From assembly GCF_025263265.1 (NCBI RefSeq), contig NZ_CP079869.1, positions 1,550,001 through 1,614,000 of the forward strand: DNA of 64,000 nucleotides. The letters run 5' to 3'. The translations under genes were made by a program, and so were the position numbers. The stretch comes from Mycobacterium sp. SMC-4 (lineage in GTDB: Bacteria; Actinomycetota; Actinomycetes; Mycobacteriales; Mycobacteriaceae). Below are positions 34,255-43,485 of the stretch, in pieces (the stretch's first letter is position 1; the number at the start of each line of letters is the position of its first letter). The notes beneath the pieces are model-generated. The model did not search any database, was not told where the DNA came from, and saw only the letters and a list, made by a program, of their open reading frames with translations.

Positions 34255-35160
34255 CTACCCCAGCATCCGGTCGCCGGCCCGCAACAACGCGCTGGGCAGC
34301 TCATGGCCGACCGCCTGCTGGGCGACACGTGCGGCGGCGATGGCCGCCGGCAGATCGACGTCGACGCCGACTCCGCTGTCACGCAACAGATACACCAGGT
34401 CCTCGGTGGCGATGTTGCCGCTGGCGCCGGGGGCGAACGGGCAGCCGCCGAGCCCGCCCACCGATGCGTCGAGTCGGGTCACCCCGGCACTGACCGCTGC
34501 GTAGGCGCTGGCAAGCCCGGCACCGCGGGTGTTGTGGAAGTGGGCGCCCAGCGGGAGGTCGCCGATCCGCGGCCGTACCGACGCAAGCAACTCGGTCACC
34601 CGGAGCGGGGTGGCGGTACCGATGGTGTCGGCGATCGCCAGCCGGTCGACCCCGGCGTCGGTGGCGGCGGTGACGACGTCGATCACCCGCTGTGGCGGCG
34701 TCGGACCGTCGAACGGACAATCCCATGCGGTGGCGACGATGACTTCGACGGTGGTTGTGCTGTCGTGGGCGATCGCTACGATGTCGGGGATCTGGGCCAT
34801 CGCCTCCGCGGTCGAGCGTCCGACGTTGGCGCGGCTGTGTCCGTCGGCCGCCGAAACCACGTACTCGATCGATCGCAGCCCCGCGGCGACCGCCCGCTTG
34901 GCGCCGTTGGGGCTGGCCACCAGTGCCGAGAACTCGATGTCGCCGAAGTGGTGCAGTTCGGCGGCCAGCTCGGCGGCGTCGGCGAGGGCCGGAACCTTCG
35001 ACGGCGAGACGAACGCGGTGGCCTCCATCTCCCGCACGCCGGTGGCAGCGATGGCGGCCAGCAGTTCCAGTTTGGCCGCCAACGAAATCGGTGATTCGAT
35101 CTGCAGACCGTCACGCAGGGACACGTCACGGATGTCGACATGGCGGGGAAGTGTGGTCAT
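34255..35160 (-). CDS. Hydroxymethylglutaryl-CoA lyase-like enzyme
   Basis: TIM-barrel DRE-type lyase of 301 residues. It shows the N-terminal RDVSLRDGLQ (Arg16, Asp17), the metal-binding pair HFHN (His207, His209) and the active-site loop GGLGGCPFAPGASGN with Cys240. HMG-CoA lyases cleave a 3-hydroxy-3-methyl acyl-CoA into acetyl-CoA and a ketone or acetoacetate. Because the operon lacks other leucine-degradation genes, the substrate may be a different branched 3-hydroxyacyl-CoA. Start and stop contact neighbouring genes (ATGA overlap upstream, six-base gap downstream). Confidence 0.88.
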   Translation of the reverse strand: MTTLPRHVDIRDVSLRDGLQIESPISLAAKLELLAAIAATGVREMEATAFVSPSKVPALADAAELAAELHHFGDIEFSALVASPNGAKRAVAAGLRSIEYVVSAADGHSRANVGRSTAEAMAQIPDIVAIAHDSTTTVEVIVATAWDCPFDGPTPPQRVIDVVTAATDAGVDRLAIADTIGTATPLRVTELLASVRPRIGDLPLGAHFHNTRGAGLASAYAAVSAGVTRLDASVGGLGGCPFAPGASGNIATEDLVYLLRDSGVGVDVDLPAAIAAARVAQQAVGHELPSALLRAGDRMLG

Positions 35161-36365
35161 ATCACGCCCTCGCTGACCAACCGCGCCAACTCGTCGGCGG
35201 TCCGCCCGAGAAGTCCGCGGTAGATCTCGTCGTTGTGCCGGCCTGGCCGGGCGGGACCGGCGTTACGGATGGTGCCCGGGGTTTCCGAGAGCACCGGCAC
35301 CACTCCGGGACCCTTGACGTTGCGCCCGATGCGCTCGTCCCAGTGATCGGCGATCATGCCGCGGGCCTGCAGTTGCGGGTCGGCGACCACCTCGGCCACC
35401 GTATTGATCGGACCGCTGATCACCCCGGCTTCCGACAGTGTGGCGATGATGTCGGCCGGTTGGCGCTCAGCGGCCCAATCGCCGATGATCTTGTCGATCT
35501 CGTCCTGATTCCGGCCGCGCGCAACGTGATTGGCGAACCGCTCGTCGGTGGCCAGTTCCGGTTGATTCATCGCGCCGCAGAGCCGGCGGAACACGGTGTC
35601 CTGGTTGGCTGCGATCACCACCCAGCTGCCGTCGGCGCTGCGGTAGATGTTCGAGGGTGCGATGCCCTCCAATCGGGTGCCCGAGGGCCCGCGCACCACA
35701 CCGCCGACGTCGTAGTCGGGGATGGTGGATTCCTGGACTGCCAAGCAGGATTCGGTCAGTGCCGCGTCGACGACCTGCCCGTCCCCGGTCACCGAGCGTC
35801 GGTAGAGCGCAGCCAGCGCGCCCTGGGCGGCGAACATTCCGGCCAGGCTGTCACCCAACGACAACGCCAGCCGGGGCGGGGGACCGCCGGGAAAGCCGTT
35901 CATGTGGCGCAGCCCGCTGGCGGCCTCGGCGACCGAAGCGTAACCGGCCTTGTGTGCATCGGGTCCGGTCTGTCCGTACCCGGAGACCCGCACCAGGATG
36001 ATGCCGCGATTGCGGGCACGCAGCGCGTCGTAGCCCAATCCCCATTTCTCCATGGTTCCGGGCCGGAAATTCTCCACGATGATGTCGCTGTGCTCGACGA
36101 GGTCGAGAAACAACTCCCGCCCCTCGGGCACCCGCAGATTGAGGGTGACCGCTTTCTTGTTGCGGGCGTGCACGGTCCAGAAGAAGTGGTGCCCGTCGAG
36201 CTCGGCCTGGCCCCAGGTGCGCAGCGGATCCGGCGCGCCGGGCGGCTCGATCTTGACGACGTCGGCTCCCATGTCGCCGAGCAGCCGCCCGGCGAACGGA
36301 CCGGAGATCAGGGTGCCGACCTCGATGACCCGGATACCGTCGAGCGGTCCTGTCGGCGGGTTCAT
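35157..36365 (-). CDS. CaiB/BaiF family CoA-transferase
   Basis: Class III CoA-transferase of 402 residues. It has the N-terminal GIRVIEVGTLISGPFAGRLL, the segment LLGDMGADVVKIEPPG, and the catalytic-Asp region LSLGDSLAGMFAAQGAL near residue 170. The reaction moves CoA from a donor thioester to a free acid, so within the operon it would activate the acid substrate before the kinase/ACAD or lyase steps. ATGA overlaps on both sides show tight coupling. Confidence 0.9.
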   Translation of the reverse strand: MNPPTGPLDGIRVIEVGTLISGPFAGRLLGDMGADVVKIEPPGAPDPLRTWGQAELDGHHFFWTVHARNKKAVTLNLRVPEGRELFLDLVEHSDIIVENFRPGTMEKWGLGYDALRARNRGIILVRVSGYGQTGPDAHKAGYASVAEAASGLRHMNGFPGGPPPRLALSLGDSLAGMFAAQGALAALYRRSVTGDGQVVDAALTESCLAVQESTIPDYDVGGVVRGPSGTRLEGIAPSNIYRSADGSWVVIAANQDTVFRRLCGAMNQPELATDERFANHVARGRNQDEIDKIIGDWAAERQPADIIATLSEAGVISGPINTVAEVVADPQLQARGMIADHWDERIGRNVKGPGVVPVLSETPGTIRNAGPARPGRHNDEIYRGLLGRTADELARLVSEGVI

Positions 36366-37555
36366 GGTCGCCCTGCAAGGTCGTGTCGGGTCAGCCAGTC
36401 GGTTACGATCCCGACGGCCTCGCGCAGCGTGTCGCGTTGATCGGGTCCGGCGTAGTAGTGGTTTGCCCCGGTGATTTCGTACATCTCCTTGTCCGGATGT
36501 CCGATGGCCTCGAAGATCCTGCGAGTGTGGCTGGGTGTGCAGGCGTCGTCGGCAAGGTTACCGATCACCAGCGCCGGCACCGCGATATCGGGGCCGCATT
36601 TCACCGCGTCGCCGTGGGCGTCGTCGTAACTCCACTGCGACAGCCAGCTGCGCAGTGTGCAGAACCTGGCCAGACCGACCGGGCTCATGTTCACGACCTG
36701 CGGATCACCGAGGTAGCAGGTGCCCGGTGTTCGTTCGTTGGGGTCGACGGCGGGGTCCAGCCAGCGAGGGTCTGCCATGGTGCCGTGCACGACGAAGGCG
36801 AACTCGTCCTGCGGGCGACCCGCCGCCTTGAGCTGAGCAAGCTTGTCCTTGACCCATGCTGTGATGCGCCGGTTGCGGGCGATCTGCGCCGCGCGATAGC
36901 GCTCGAGGAACTCTGGCGTGTACGGCGGTTGGTTGGGGTTGTCCGGGTTGTACAGGTCCAGCTCCGGGTCACGCCGGGTCGGGTCCGCTTCGTCAAGGAT
37001 CGATGCGTCCAGCCACTCGGTCATGGTGCCGTGCCGACTGATGTGGGCCGCCAGCAACATGATTGCGTCGGCCGGGACGAGATCGAGCTCGGTCAGATCA
37101 GGTCCGTCGCCCGACGGGCTGGCGGTGACGGTGGGATGTTGGGCCTGCTGTTGGTAGAACGCCGAGAGCGACCCTCCGCCGCTCCACCCGGCCAGCACCA
37201 CCTTGGTGTACCCGAGCCGGTTCTTGGCGTCTTTGATGCACTCGCCGAGGTCCTCGACGACCTTTTCCATCAGCAGCGCCGAGTCGGTGCCGCGGAACCG
37301 GCTGTTGCAGTAGATGACATGATGCCCGGCGCGGGCGAGTGCGTTGATCATGGGCAGGTAGGCGCCCCCACCGATCGGGTGCATGAACACCAGCACGGTG
37401 TCAGATGTCACCGCCTTGGGTTTGAGCAGGTAGCTCTCCAGCACCACCAGCTCGGCCACTCCGCCGTACACGTCGCGTACAGCCGACTTGTTCTGGTAAG
37501 CGACCAGATAGGGGATGCGGTCGTACTCGTACTTGACCGGTGCGGCGGCGGTCAT
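36362..37555 (-). CDS. Alpha/beta hydrolase of unassigned specificity
   Basis: Hydrolase of 397 residues. The oxyanion region is VFMHPIGGGAYLP, the nucleophile elbow is LAGWSGGGSLS (Ser), the acid loop is VIGNLADDACTP, and the His is in ITGANHYYAGPDQ. It has a long inserted lid between the elbow and the acid strand (about residues 150-290). It occupies the slot where a fumarylacetoacetate-type C-C hydrolase would follow in homogentisate breakdown, but it is not of the FahA fold. I cannot tell whether it cleaves a C-C bond, a lactone or an ester. ATG 37555 overlaps the dioxygenase stop. Confidence 0.82.
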   Translation of the reverse strand: MTAAAPVKYEYDRIPYLVAYQNKSAVRDVYGGVAELVVLESYLLKPKAVTSDTVLVFMHPIGGGAYLPMINALARAGHHVIYCNSRFRGTDSALLMEKVVEDLGECIKDAKNRLGYTKVVLAGWSGGGSLSAFYQQQAQHPTVTASPSGDGPDLTELDLVPADAIMLLAAHISRHGTMTEWLDASILDEADPTRRDPELDLYNPDNPNQPPYTPEFLERYRAAQIARNRRITAWVKDKLAQLKAAGRPQDEFAFVVHGTMADPRWLDPAVDPNERTPGTCYLGDPQVVNMSPVGLARFCTLRSWLSQWSYDDAHGDAVKCGPDIAVPALVIGNLADDACTPSHTRRIFEAIGHPDKEMYEITGANHYYAGPDQRDTLREAVGIVTDWLTRHDLAGRP

Positions 37556-38670
37556 GCGTGCTGGCCCAGGTCGTTGGCCAGGATCTCGGCCGACGGGACC
37601 AACCGTCGGCGGGTGTCGACGGCGATCACCTTCCAGTCCACGTACTGGTAGTCGTCGAACTTGCGTCGCGCGCGCTCGCGGGCCTTCTCCGGTGCACCGT
37701 GGTGAATGCCTTGGGGCGCATGGGAGATCAGTCCGGGCGGCATCGGGATGCCGTAGAGCGATCCGCCGTGGAAGAACGCGATCTCGTCGAAGTCGACGTT
37801 GCGGTGATACCACGGGGTGCGCTCGGTTCCAGGCACCCCCTCAGCCGGTTTGGGCAGAAAGTTCATGATGTACACGCCGGTGGCCTGCATGAACAGATGC
37901 ACCGTCGGTGGGAGGTGCACGCTGTCGGAGGTGATGACGTTGTAGTCGTCGATGTTGAACGTGAACGCAAAGTTGTCTCCGCGCCACCCTTCGACATCGA
38001 GGGGATGATGTTGGTAATACAGCGACGTCGACCCGGTGCCGTCGATAGGTGCATGAATCAGCCGGACCTCGTACTGCCCGTCGTGGTGTGGGCCGTCACC
38101 ATTGTCCAGCGGCTGCGGCTCGGGGATGACCGCCTGGGTCGGGTCGAACGGGAAATGGCGTCCCAGTTGGCTAGGCGGTGGAACCCGGAACTCGTCGGTG
38201 GCCTGCACCATAAGCCACGTCGACGGCTCGTCGGGCACCTGGCGCCAGGTACACGCCTTGGGTAGGTACACCCAGTCACCCTTGCGGTATCGCAGTGGCC
38301 CGAACTCGGTTTCGAGCAGACCGGACCCGTCGTGGACGAACGCAAGCAGGTCGCCGTCGACATAGCGCACGAAGAACGGCATCGGTTCGGCCCGGCGCGA
38401 CAGCAGCACCTGGCAGTCGTCGTTGGAGAACATCAGCAGCGGGCCGCCGTGCGGGTCGGTGGCGTCGGACGGCTTGAGTTCGCTGGACAACACGTCAATG
38501 GGGCGCAATGGCCCGGACGCGCGGTATGCGGTCGGGTCCTCGCGGCGGTAGAGGTTGGCGGTCCGCCCGGTGAACCCGCCGCGGCCGAGCTCGTCGTCCT
38601 TGAGCCCCTCTAGGTCGGCGTGGATGCGCCTGGGCGTCTTACCTTTTCGAAGTTGAACGAACGATTCCAT
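37552..38670 (-). CDS. Homogentisate 1,2-dioxygenase-like cupin ring-cleavage enzyme
   Basis: Double-cupin protein of 372 residues related to homogentisate dioxygenase. The iron ligands can be placed at His289 and Glu296 in WYHRNVDFDEIAFF and His324 in APQGIHHG, matching the His-Glu-His triad of the family. It is shorter than classical HmgA (about 430-445 residues) and no FahA or maleylacetoacetate isomerase gene is nearby, so the aromatic substrate is probably not homogentisate itself. It is the first gene of the operon. The ATG follows AGGAGGA, with promoter and operator just upstream. Confidence 0.85.
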   Translation of the reverse strand: MESFVQLRKGKTPRRIHADLEGLKDDELGRGGFTGRTANLYRREDPTAYRASGPLRPIDVLSSELKPSDATDPHGGPLLMFSNDDCQVLLSRRAEPMPFFVRYVDGDLLAFVHDGSGLLETEFGPLRYRKGDWVYLPKACTWRQVPDEPSTWLMVQATDEFRVPPPSQLGRHFPFDPTQAVIPEPQPLDNGDGPHHDGQYEVRLIHAPIDGTGSTSLYYQHHPLDVEGWRGDNFAFTFNIDDYNVITSDSVHLPPTVHLFMQATGVYIMNFLPKPAEGVPGTERTPWYHRNVDFDEIAFFHGGSLYGIPMPPGLISHAPQGIHHGAPEKARERARRKFDDYQYVDWKVIAVDTRRRLVPSAEILANDLGQHA

Positions 38671-38685
38671 GCGTCCTCCTGTCCG

Positions 38686-38713
38686 ATAAAAGTAAAACTG
38701 ACTTTACTTTTAT
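38686..38713. promoter_or_regulatory. Perfect 11-bp inverted-repeat operator of the catabolic operon
   Basis: ATAAAAGTAAA (38686-38696), six-base spacer, TTTACTTTTAT (38703-38713). The arms are perfectly complementary and very AT-rich against a GC-rich genome. The site covers the predicted -10 box and start point of the dioxygenase operon, the layout expected for a repressor site. Symmetry is seen; the TetR at 33628-34248 as its binder is inferred. Confidence 0.75.
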
Positions 38714-38729
38714 TCAGAGGTGGGGTCAA
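38701..38729 (-). promoter_or_regulatory. Sigma-70-like promoter of the catabolic operon
   Basis: On the minus strand TTGACC (plus 38724-38729), a 17-base spacer and TAAAGT (plus 38701-38706). Transcription would start near 38694, giving a leader of about 24 bases with AGGAGGA before the ATG at 38670. The -10 lies inside the inverted repeat. The rest of the spacer up to 38872 holds no gene. Confidence 0.6.
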
Positions 38730-38872
38730 TGCCGGGCGCTCTCGCGTCTGGATTCGGACGCCAGATTCGTCGAGCGTGCGCTGGAGGCGGGATCCGGGCC
38801 ACTCTCTCGCCCGGAGTTCACACTCGGCGAGGCGACGTCCGAGGTGACGTCCTGGCGTTCCGTGGGCCGGAG

Positions 38873-39262
38873 TCAGTCTGCGAGGTCCACCCGCACGGTC
38901 AACAGGTTCGTGCCGAACGTACGGACCCCCAAGCTGTTCAGCGACGGCAGGGTCTGCAGCCGCGCTTCGGCGTCGTCGTCGGGTAGCAAGTGCGCCGTGC
39001 CCCGGTGCCAGCGACCGTTGAGGCGCACCCGCACCTTCGGATCGGCCTTGATGTTGCGGATGTACTGCGAGCGCTCACCGAACTCGGAGACGAACCAGAA
39101 CTCGTTGCCCACCCGTTTGCCCCCCAGCGGCGTGCGGCGGGGCCGGCCGGATTTTCGGCCGGTGGTCTCCAGCAGCGTCTGGAACGGCATACGTCCCATC
39201 ACCTGGTTGCCGACGTTCTTCTGCAAGAACTTGGTCACGCGGTCGCGGACACTGTCTGCCAT
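38873..39262 (-). CDS. Deazaflavin (F420)-dependent nitroreductase-family protein (Ddn-like)
   Basis: Split-beta-barrel protein of 129 residues with the pattern LLETTGRKSGRPRRTPLGG, FWFVSEFGERSQYIRNIKA and RVRLNGRWHRGTAHLL typical of the mycobacterial Ddn family. These use reduced F420 to reduce quinones or other enones. It sits 14 bases after the flavin-dependent monooxygenase gene with GAGGAG before the ATG, so it probably handles a quinone or related product of that enzyme. Confidence 0.87.
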   Translation of the reverse strand: MADSVRDRVTKFLQKNVGNQVMGRMPFQTLLETTGRKSGRPRRTPLGGKRVGNEFWFVSEFGERSQYIRNIKADPKVRVRLNGRWHRGTAHLLPDDDAEARLQTLPSLNSLGVRTFGTNLLTVRVDLAD

Positions 39263-39276
39263 CGGTGCTCCTCACT

Positions 39277-40446
39277 TCACACCATCGCGGTGCGGGGAAT
39301 TTTCATGCCGAGGCTCAACGCTCCGGCAAGTTCACGACTGGTGTCGTAATCGAACACCACATGGCCGCAGATGACATCCACATCCCGCTTGATGCGCTGC
39401 AAGGGGTTGTTCACGAAGTGGGCGCTGGCACCCGAGGCGCTGAGAAGTTCGGCGATCACCGCACGGGATTCGGCGACGATGTGTGCCGCGGCCAGGCGGG
39501 CCTGGCCGCGCTCGCCCCGACTGACCGGGTCACCAGCTGTCACTGTCGCCTCGATGCGGCCCACGGTGTCCTCGAGCAAGCCGCGAAGTGCACGCAACCG
39601 CACGAGGGCATCGCCGAGACGGATCGAGGCCACCGGTTTGTCCTTCTGCATCACGCCTTCGTAGGCCAGGAACCGCTGCGAGAGTCGTTCGGCATAGATC
39701 TCGGCGGCACGTTCGGCGCTTCCCAGCGCCGGCATGGCCGCCAGCAGAGCCAATGCGGGCACCATCGGCCAGCGGTAGGTGGCAGCGTCGTGCAGCTCCG
39801 AGCCGGGAGCGGTCCCGGCGTAGATGTCGGTCACCTCGACCAGCCGATGCAGCGGCACGAACACATCGTCGATGATCACGTCGTTGGAGCCGGTCGCACG
39901 CATACCGTCGGTGTGCCAGACGTCCTCGATGCCGACGTCGCCGATCGGCAGCAGCGCGAGCACGGGGTAGATCGATGCCCCGTTGGCGGGCTCACGCTCA
40001 CACAGCGCGCCGACCAGGATCCAATTGCCGTGCATCACGCCGGTGGCCCACGACCATCGGCCGGTCAGCCGGATCCCTCCGTCACAAACCACACCGCGCC
40101 CGGTGGGGGCCAGCGGGGCCGGGGCCAGGAAAGGTCGCGCGGCGAACGCTTCGGACTGTGCGTTCTCGCCGAACAGCGCGAGCATCCAGTTGTGCAGTGC
40201 GAAGAAGCCCAGAGTCCAGGCGCTCGAGGCGCAGCCGTGAGCCATCCGGCGGACCGGGTCGAGCAGGGCCGGAAACGGCGCCTCACGCCCGCCGTACCGG
40301 GCCGGAACCAGTAAATCGAAGAACCCGGCCGCAGTGGCCTCGGCGACCGTCTCTGCGGGCAGCCGGCGCAGGCGCTCCGCATCATGGGCTCGGTCGGCCA
40401 GCCGGGAGACGAAATCGTCGGTGATTGCCGAGGTATCCGCGTGCAT
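39277..40446 (-). CDS. Acyl-CoA-dehydrogenase-fold flavin monooxygenase (HsaA-like)
   Basis: Protein of 389 residues with the ACAD fold but the signature of two-component flavin hydroxylases: SGRWSWATG-type middle segment (TGRWSWATGVMHGNW), DVWHTDGMRATGSND, and a C-terminal helix bundle. The canonical ACAD catalytic Glu motif (EGT-QIQ) is absent. Relatives such as HsaA hydroxylate phenols with reduced flavin from a partner reductase. No reductase lies next to it. A TetR gene lies upstream and a Ddn-like gene downstream. An inverted repeat just before the ATG suggests regulation. Confidence 0.82.
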   Translation of the reverse strand: MHADTSAITDDFVSRLADRAHDAERLRRLPAETVAEATAAGFFDLLVPARYGGREAPFPALLDPVRRMAHGCASSAWTLGFFALHNWMLALFGENAQSEAFAARPFLAPAPLAPTGRGVVCDGGIRLTGRWSWATGVMHGNWILVGALCEREPANGASIYPVLALLPIGDVGIEDVWHTDGMRATGSNDVIIDDVFVPLHRLVEVTDIYAGTAPGSELHDAATYRWPMVPALALLAAMPALGSAERAAEIYAERLSQRFLAYEGVMQKDKPVASIRLGDALVRLRALRGLLEDTVGRIEATVTAGDPVSRGERGQARLAAAHIVAESRAVIAELLSASGASAHFVNNPLQRIKRDVDVICGHVVFDYDTSRELAGALSLGMKIPRTAMV

Positions 40447-40457
40447 GCCCGGAAGTT

Positions 40458-40476
40458 ACCATACCTTTTGGTATGG
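40458..40476 (-). promoter_or_regulatory. TetR-type operator over a -10 box
   Basis: Perfect inverted repeat CCATACC-TTTT-GGTATGG at 40459-40476. On the minus strand TATGGT (plus 40458-40463) could be the -10 of the monooxygenase gene starting at 40446, so binding here would block it. The adjacent TetR gene ending at 40499 is the obvious candidate regulator. Confidence 0.65.
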
Positions 40477-40498
40477 ACAGCCACCCGTGGGTTTCCCG

Positions 40499-41062
40499 TC
40501 AGCGCGCCATCAGCAGGTCGAGGAACCCCTCCTGTTGTGCCGCCAGGCGTTCATCGTCGGCCTCGGGAGCCAGGTGCAGGAATCCGATTCCGGCTGCGAA
40601 GGTCGCGTTGGCCCGCAGGTCGGATTCCTCCGCGGTGAAACCGGCATCGGTGAAGGCTCGGCGAACCGCGGAGAGCACCCGTAGATCCGCAGCGCGCACA
40701 CTCGCGGCGACGGCCGGATCGGTGCGAGCCCATTCCCGCATTGCTCTTTCCAGACGCCCCTGCCGGGCGCTGAGCAGGGCCGACATCATGATCGACAGTC
40801 GGCGTCGCGGCAGAAGGTCGACCAGGTCGCCGAAGTGCCTGCGGTCGCGGTCCCGCAGTTCGGCCCAGGCGGTGACCATCGCGGTCCGGTAGCCGGCCAT
40901 ATCGGTGAAATGCCAGTAGAAACTGCCCTTTGTGACGCCGAGATGAGTGCAGAGTCGATCGAGCTTGAGCGCCTTGATCCCTTCCTCGGCCAGGATCGCG
41001 TACCCGGCCTGAATCCAGTCTTCAGCGGATCGCTTGACAGGGCCCGCGGATCCTCCGGTCAT
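40499..41062 (-). CDS. TetR-family regulator
   Basis: TetR protein of 187 residues. The HTH is around residues 28-55 (LDRLCTHLGVTKGSFYWHF), and a helical effector domain follows. I use the ATG at 41062. The frame is open upstream to 41236, but the segment lacks conserved features, and a TACGCT box six bases before the ATG predicts a leaderless transcript. It is followed after 52 bases by the HsaA-like gene with an inverted repeat between them, so it probably represses that promoter. Confidence 0.86.
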   Translation of the reverse strand: MTGGSAGPVKRSAEDWIQAGYAILAEEGIKALKLDRLCTHLGVTKGSFYWHFTDMAGYRTAMVTAWAELRDRDRRHFGDLVDLLPRRRLSIMMSALLSARQGRLERAMREWARTDPAVAASVRAADLRVLSAVRRAFTDAGFTAEESDLRANATFAAGIGFLHLAPEADDERLAAQQEGFLDLLMAR

Positions 41063-42386
<1,324 letters not shown>

Positions 42387-42398
42387 CACACAGCCAGA

Positions 42399-42439
42399 CG
42401 GAACCCCCGGTCGCGACGCGGCCGGGGGTTCCGCTTTTT
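42399..42439 (+). terminator. Rho-independent terminator after antigen 85
   Basis: Stem CGGAACCCCCGG (42399-42410) pairs perfectly with CCGGGGGTTCCG (42422-42433) around an 11-base loop and is followed by C and TTTTT at 42435-42439. It lies 12 bases after the stop codon. Confidence 0.9.
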
Positions 42440-42468
42440 CGCGGCGCCGGCTCCCCGCCCGACCTGAC

Positions 42469-42474
42469 TAGTGT
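42469..42474 (+). promoter_or_regulatory. Candidate -10 box for leaderless AcuI-like mRNA
   Basis: TAGTGT followed by six bases and then the ATG at 42481, with no ribosome-binding sequence between. It comes directly after the antigen-85 terminator, so an own promoter is needed here. Confidence 0.5.
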
Positions 42475-42480
42475 GACGTC

Positions 42481-43476
42481 ATGACCGAGATCAACGCGAT
42501 GGTGGCCCACCAGGACGCCGACGGGGACATCGTCGTGCGCCACGAGATTCTCGACGACTCCGCGTTGCCCGATGGCGAGGTCGAGATCCACGTCGAGTAC
42601 TCCAGCGTCAACTACAAGGACGCGCTGGCGGTCACACCGAAGGCCGGCGTAGGCCGCTCCTATCCGTTGGTGCCGGGTATCGATGTCGTGGGCACGGTGG
42701 CCACCAGTCGCGCACCCGGCTTCGCCGTCGGGGACACCGTGATCGCCCACGGCCATGACATCGGCACCGGCCGACACGGCGGCTACGCGCAGGTGGCACG
42801 CTATCCCGCCGACTATCTGGTCAAGTTGTCGTCGATCAGCGCGGCCGATGCGGCAGCCATCGGCACCGCCGGTTTCACTGCGGCGATGAGCGTCAACGCG
42901 GTGCGCGCACGCATCTCCCCGGCCGACGGTCCGGTTCTGGTCACCGGCGCCACCGGCGGGGTCGGCAGCATCAGCGTGGATGTGCTGGCCGGCCTCGGCT
43001 ATGAGGTCGTCGCCTCCACCGGCAAGCGCGAAGCACACGACCTGTTACGGGACCTCGGCGCAGCCGAGGTCCTCGACCGGGTGCCCGGGCCTGAAGACAA
43101 GGTGCGGCCCCTGGGCAAGGCGCACTGGGCCGCTGTGGTGGACTGCGTCGGCGGCAAGACGCTTTCTTACGCGTTGAGCACGATGAAATATGCTGGCATC
43201 GCTGCGATCTCAGGTCTGGCCGGTTCGGCGGACCTACCCGCAACGGTCCATCCGTTCATCCTGCGCGCGGTGACCCTGGCGGGGATCGATTCGGTGCTGC
43301 TCCCGATCGACGAACGCCGGCAGACGTGGGCTCAGATCGAAACCGATCTGCGGCCGCGCCACCTGCAGCGCATCACCAGCGATGTCCCGGTGCGCGAGGT
43401 GGACACCGTGCTCAAAACGATCATCGGCGGCGGAGTCACCGGGCGCACCCGCGTGGTCGTGCACGACGGGTTCTGA
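42481..43476 (+). CDS. Acrylyl-CoA reductase / YhdH-AcuI type MDR oxidoreductase
   Basis: NADPH-dependent MDR reductase of 331 residues. The N-terminal EYSSVNYKDALAVT segment is characteristic of the YhdH/AcuI branch, with LVPGIDVVGTV and the nucleotide motif VTGATGGVGSISVDVL. Members reduce acrylyl-CoA or related short enoyl-CoAs. It lacks zinc ligands. It is convergent with fadE23 across nine bases. No Shine-Dalgarno is seen at the ATG, so a leaderless transcript is likely. Confidence 0.9.
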   Translation: MTEINAMVAHQDADGDIVVRHEILDDSALPDGEVEIHVEYSSVNYKDALAVTPKAGVGRSYPLVPGIDVVGTVATSRAPGFAVGDTVIAHGHDIGTGRHGGYAQVARYPADYLVKLSSISAADAAAIGTAGFTAAMSVNAVRARISPADGPVLVTGATGGVGSISVDVLAGLGYEVVASTGKREAHDLLRDLGAAEVLDRVPGPEDKVRPLGKAHWAAVVDCVGGKTLSYALSTMKYAGIAAISGLAGSADLPATVHPFILRAVTLAGIDSVLLPIDERRQTWAQIETDLRPRHLQRITSDVPVREVDTVLKTIIGGGVTGRTRVVVHDGF

Positions 43477-43485
43477 TCTGCCGAT

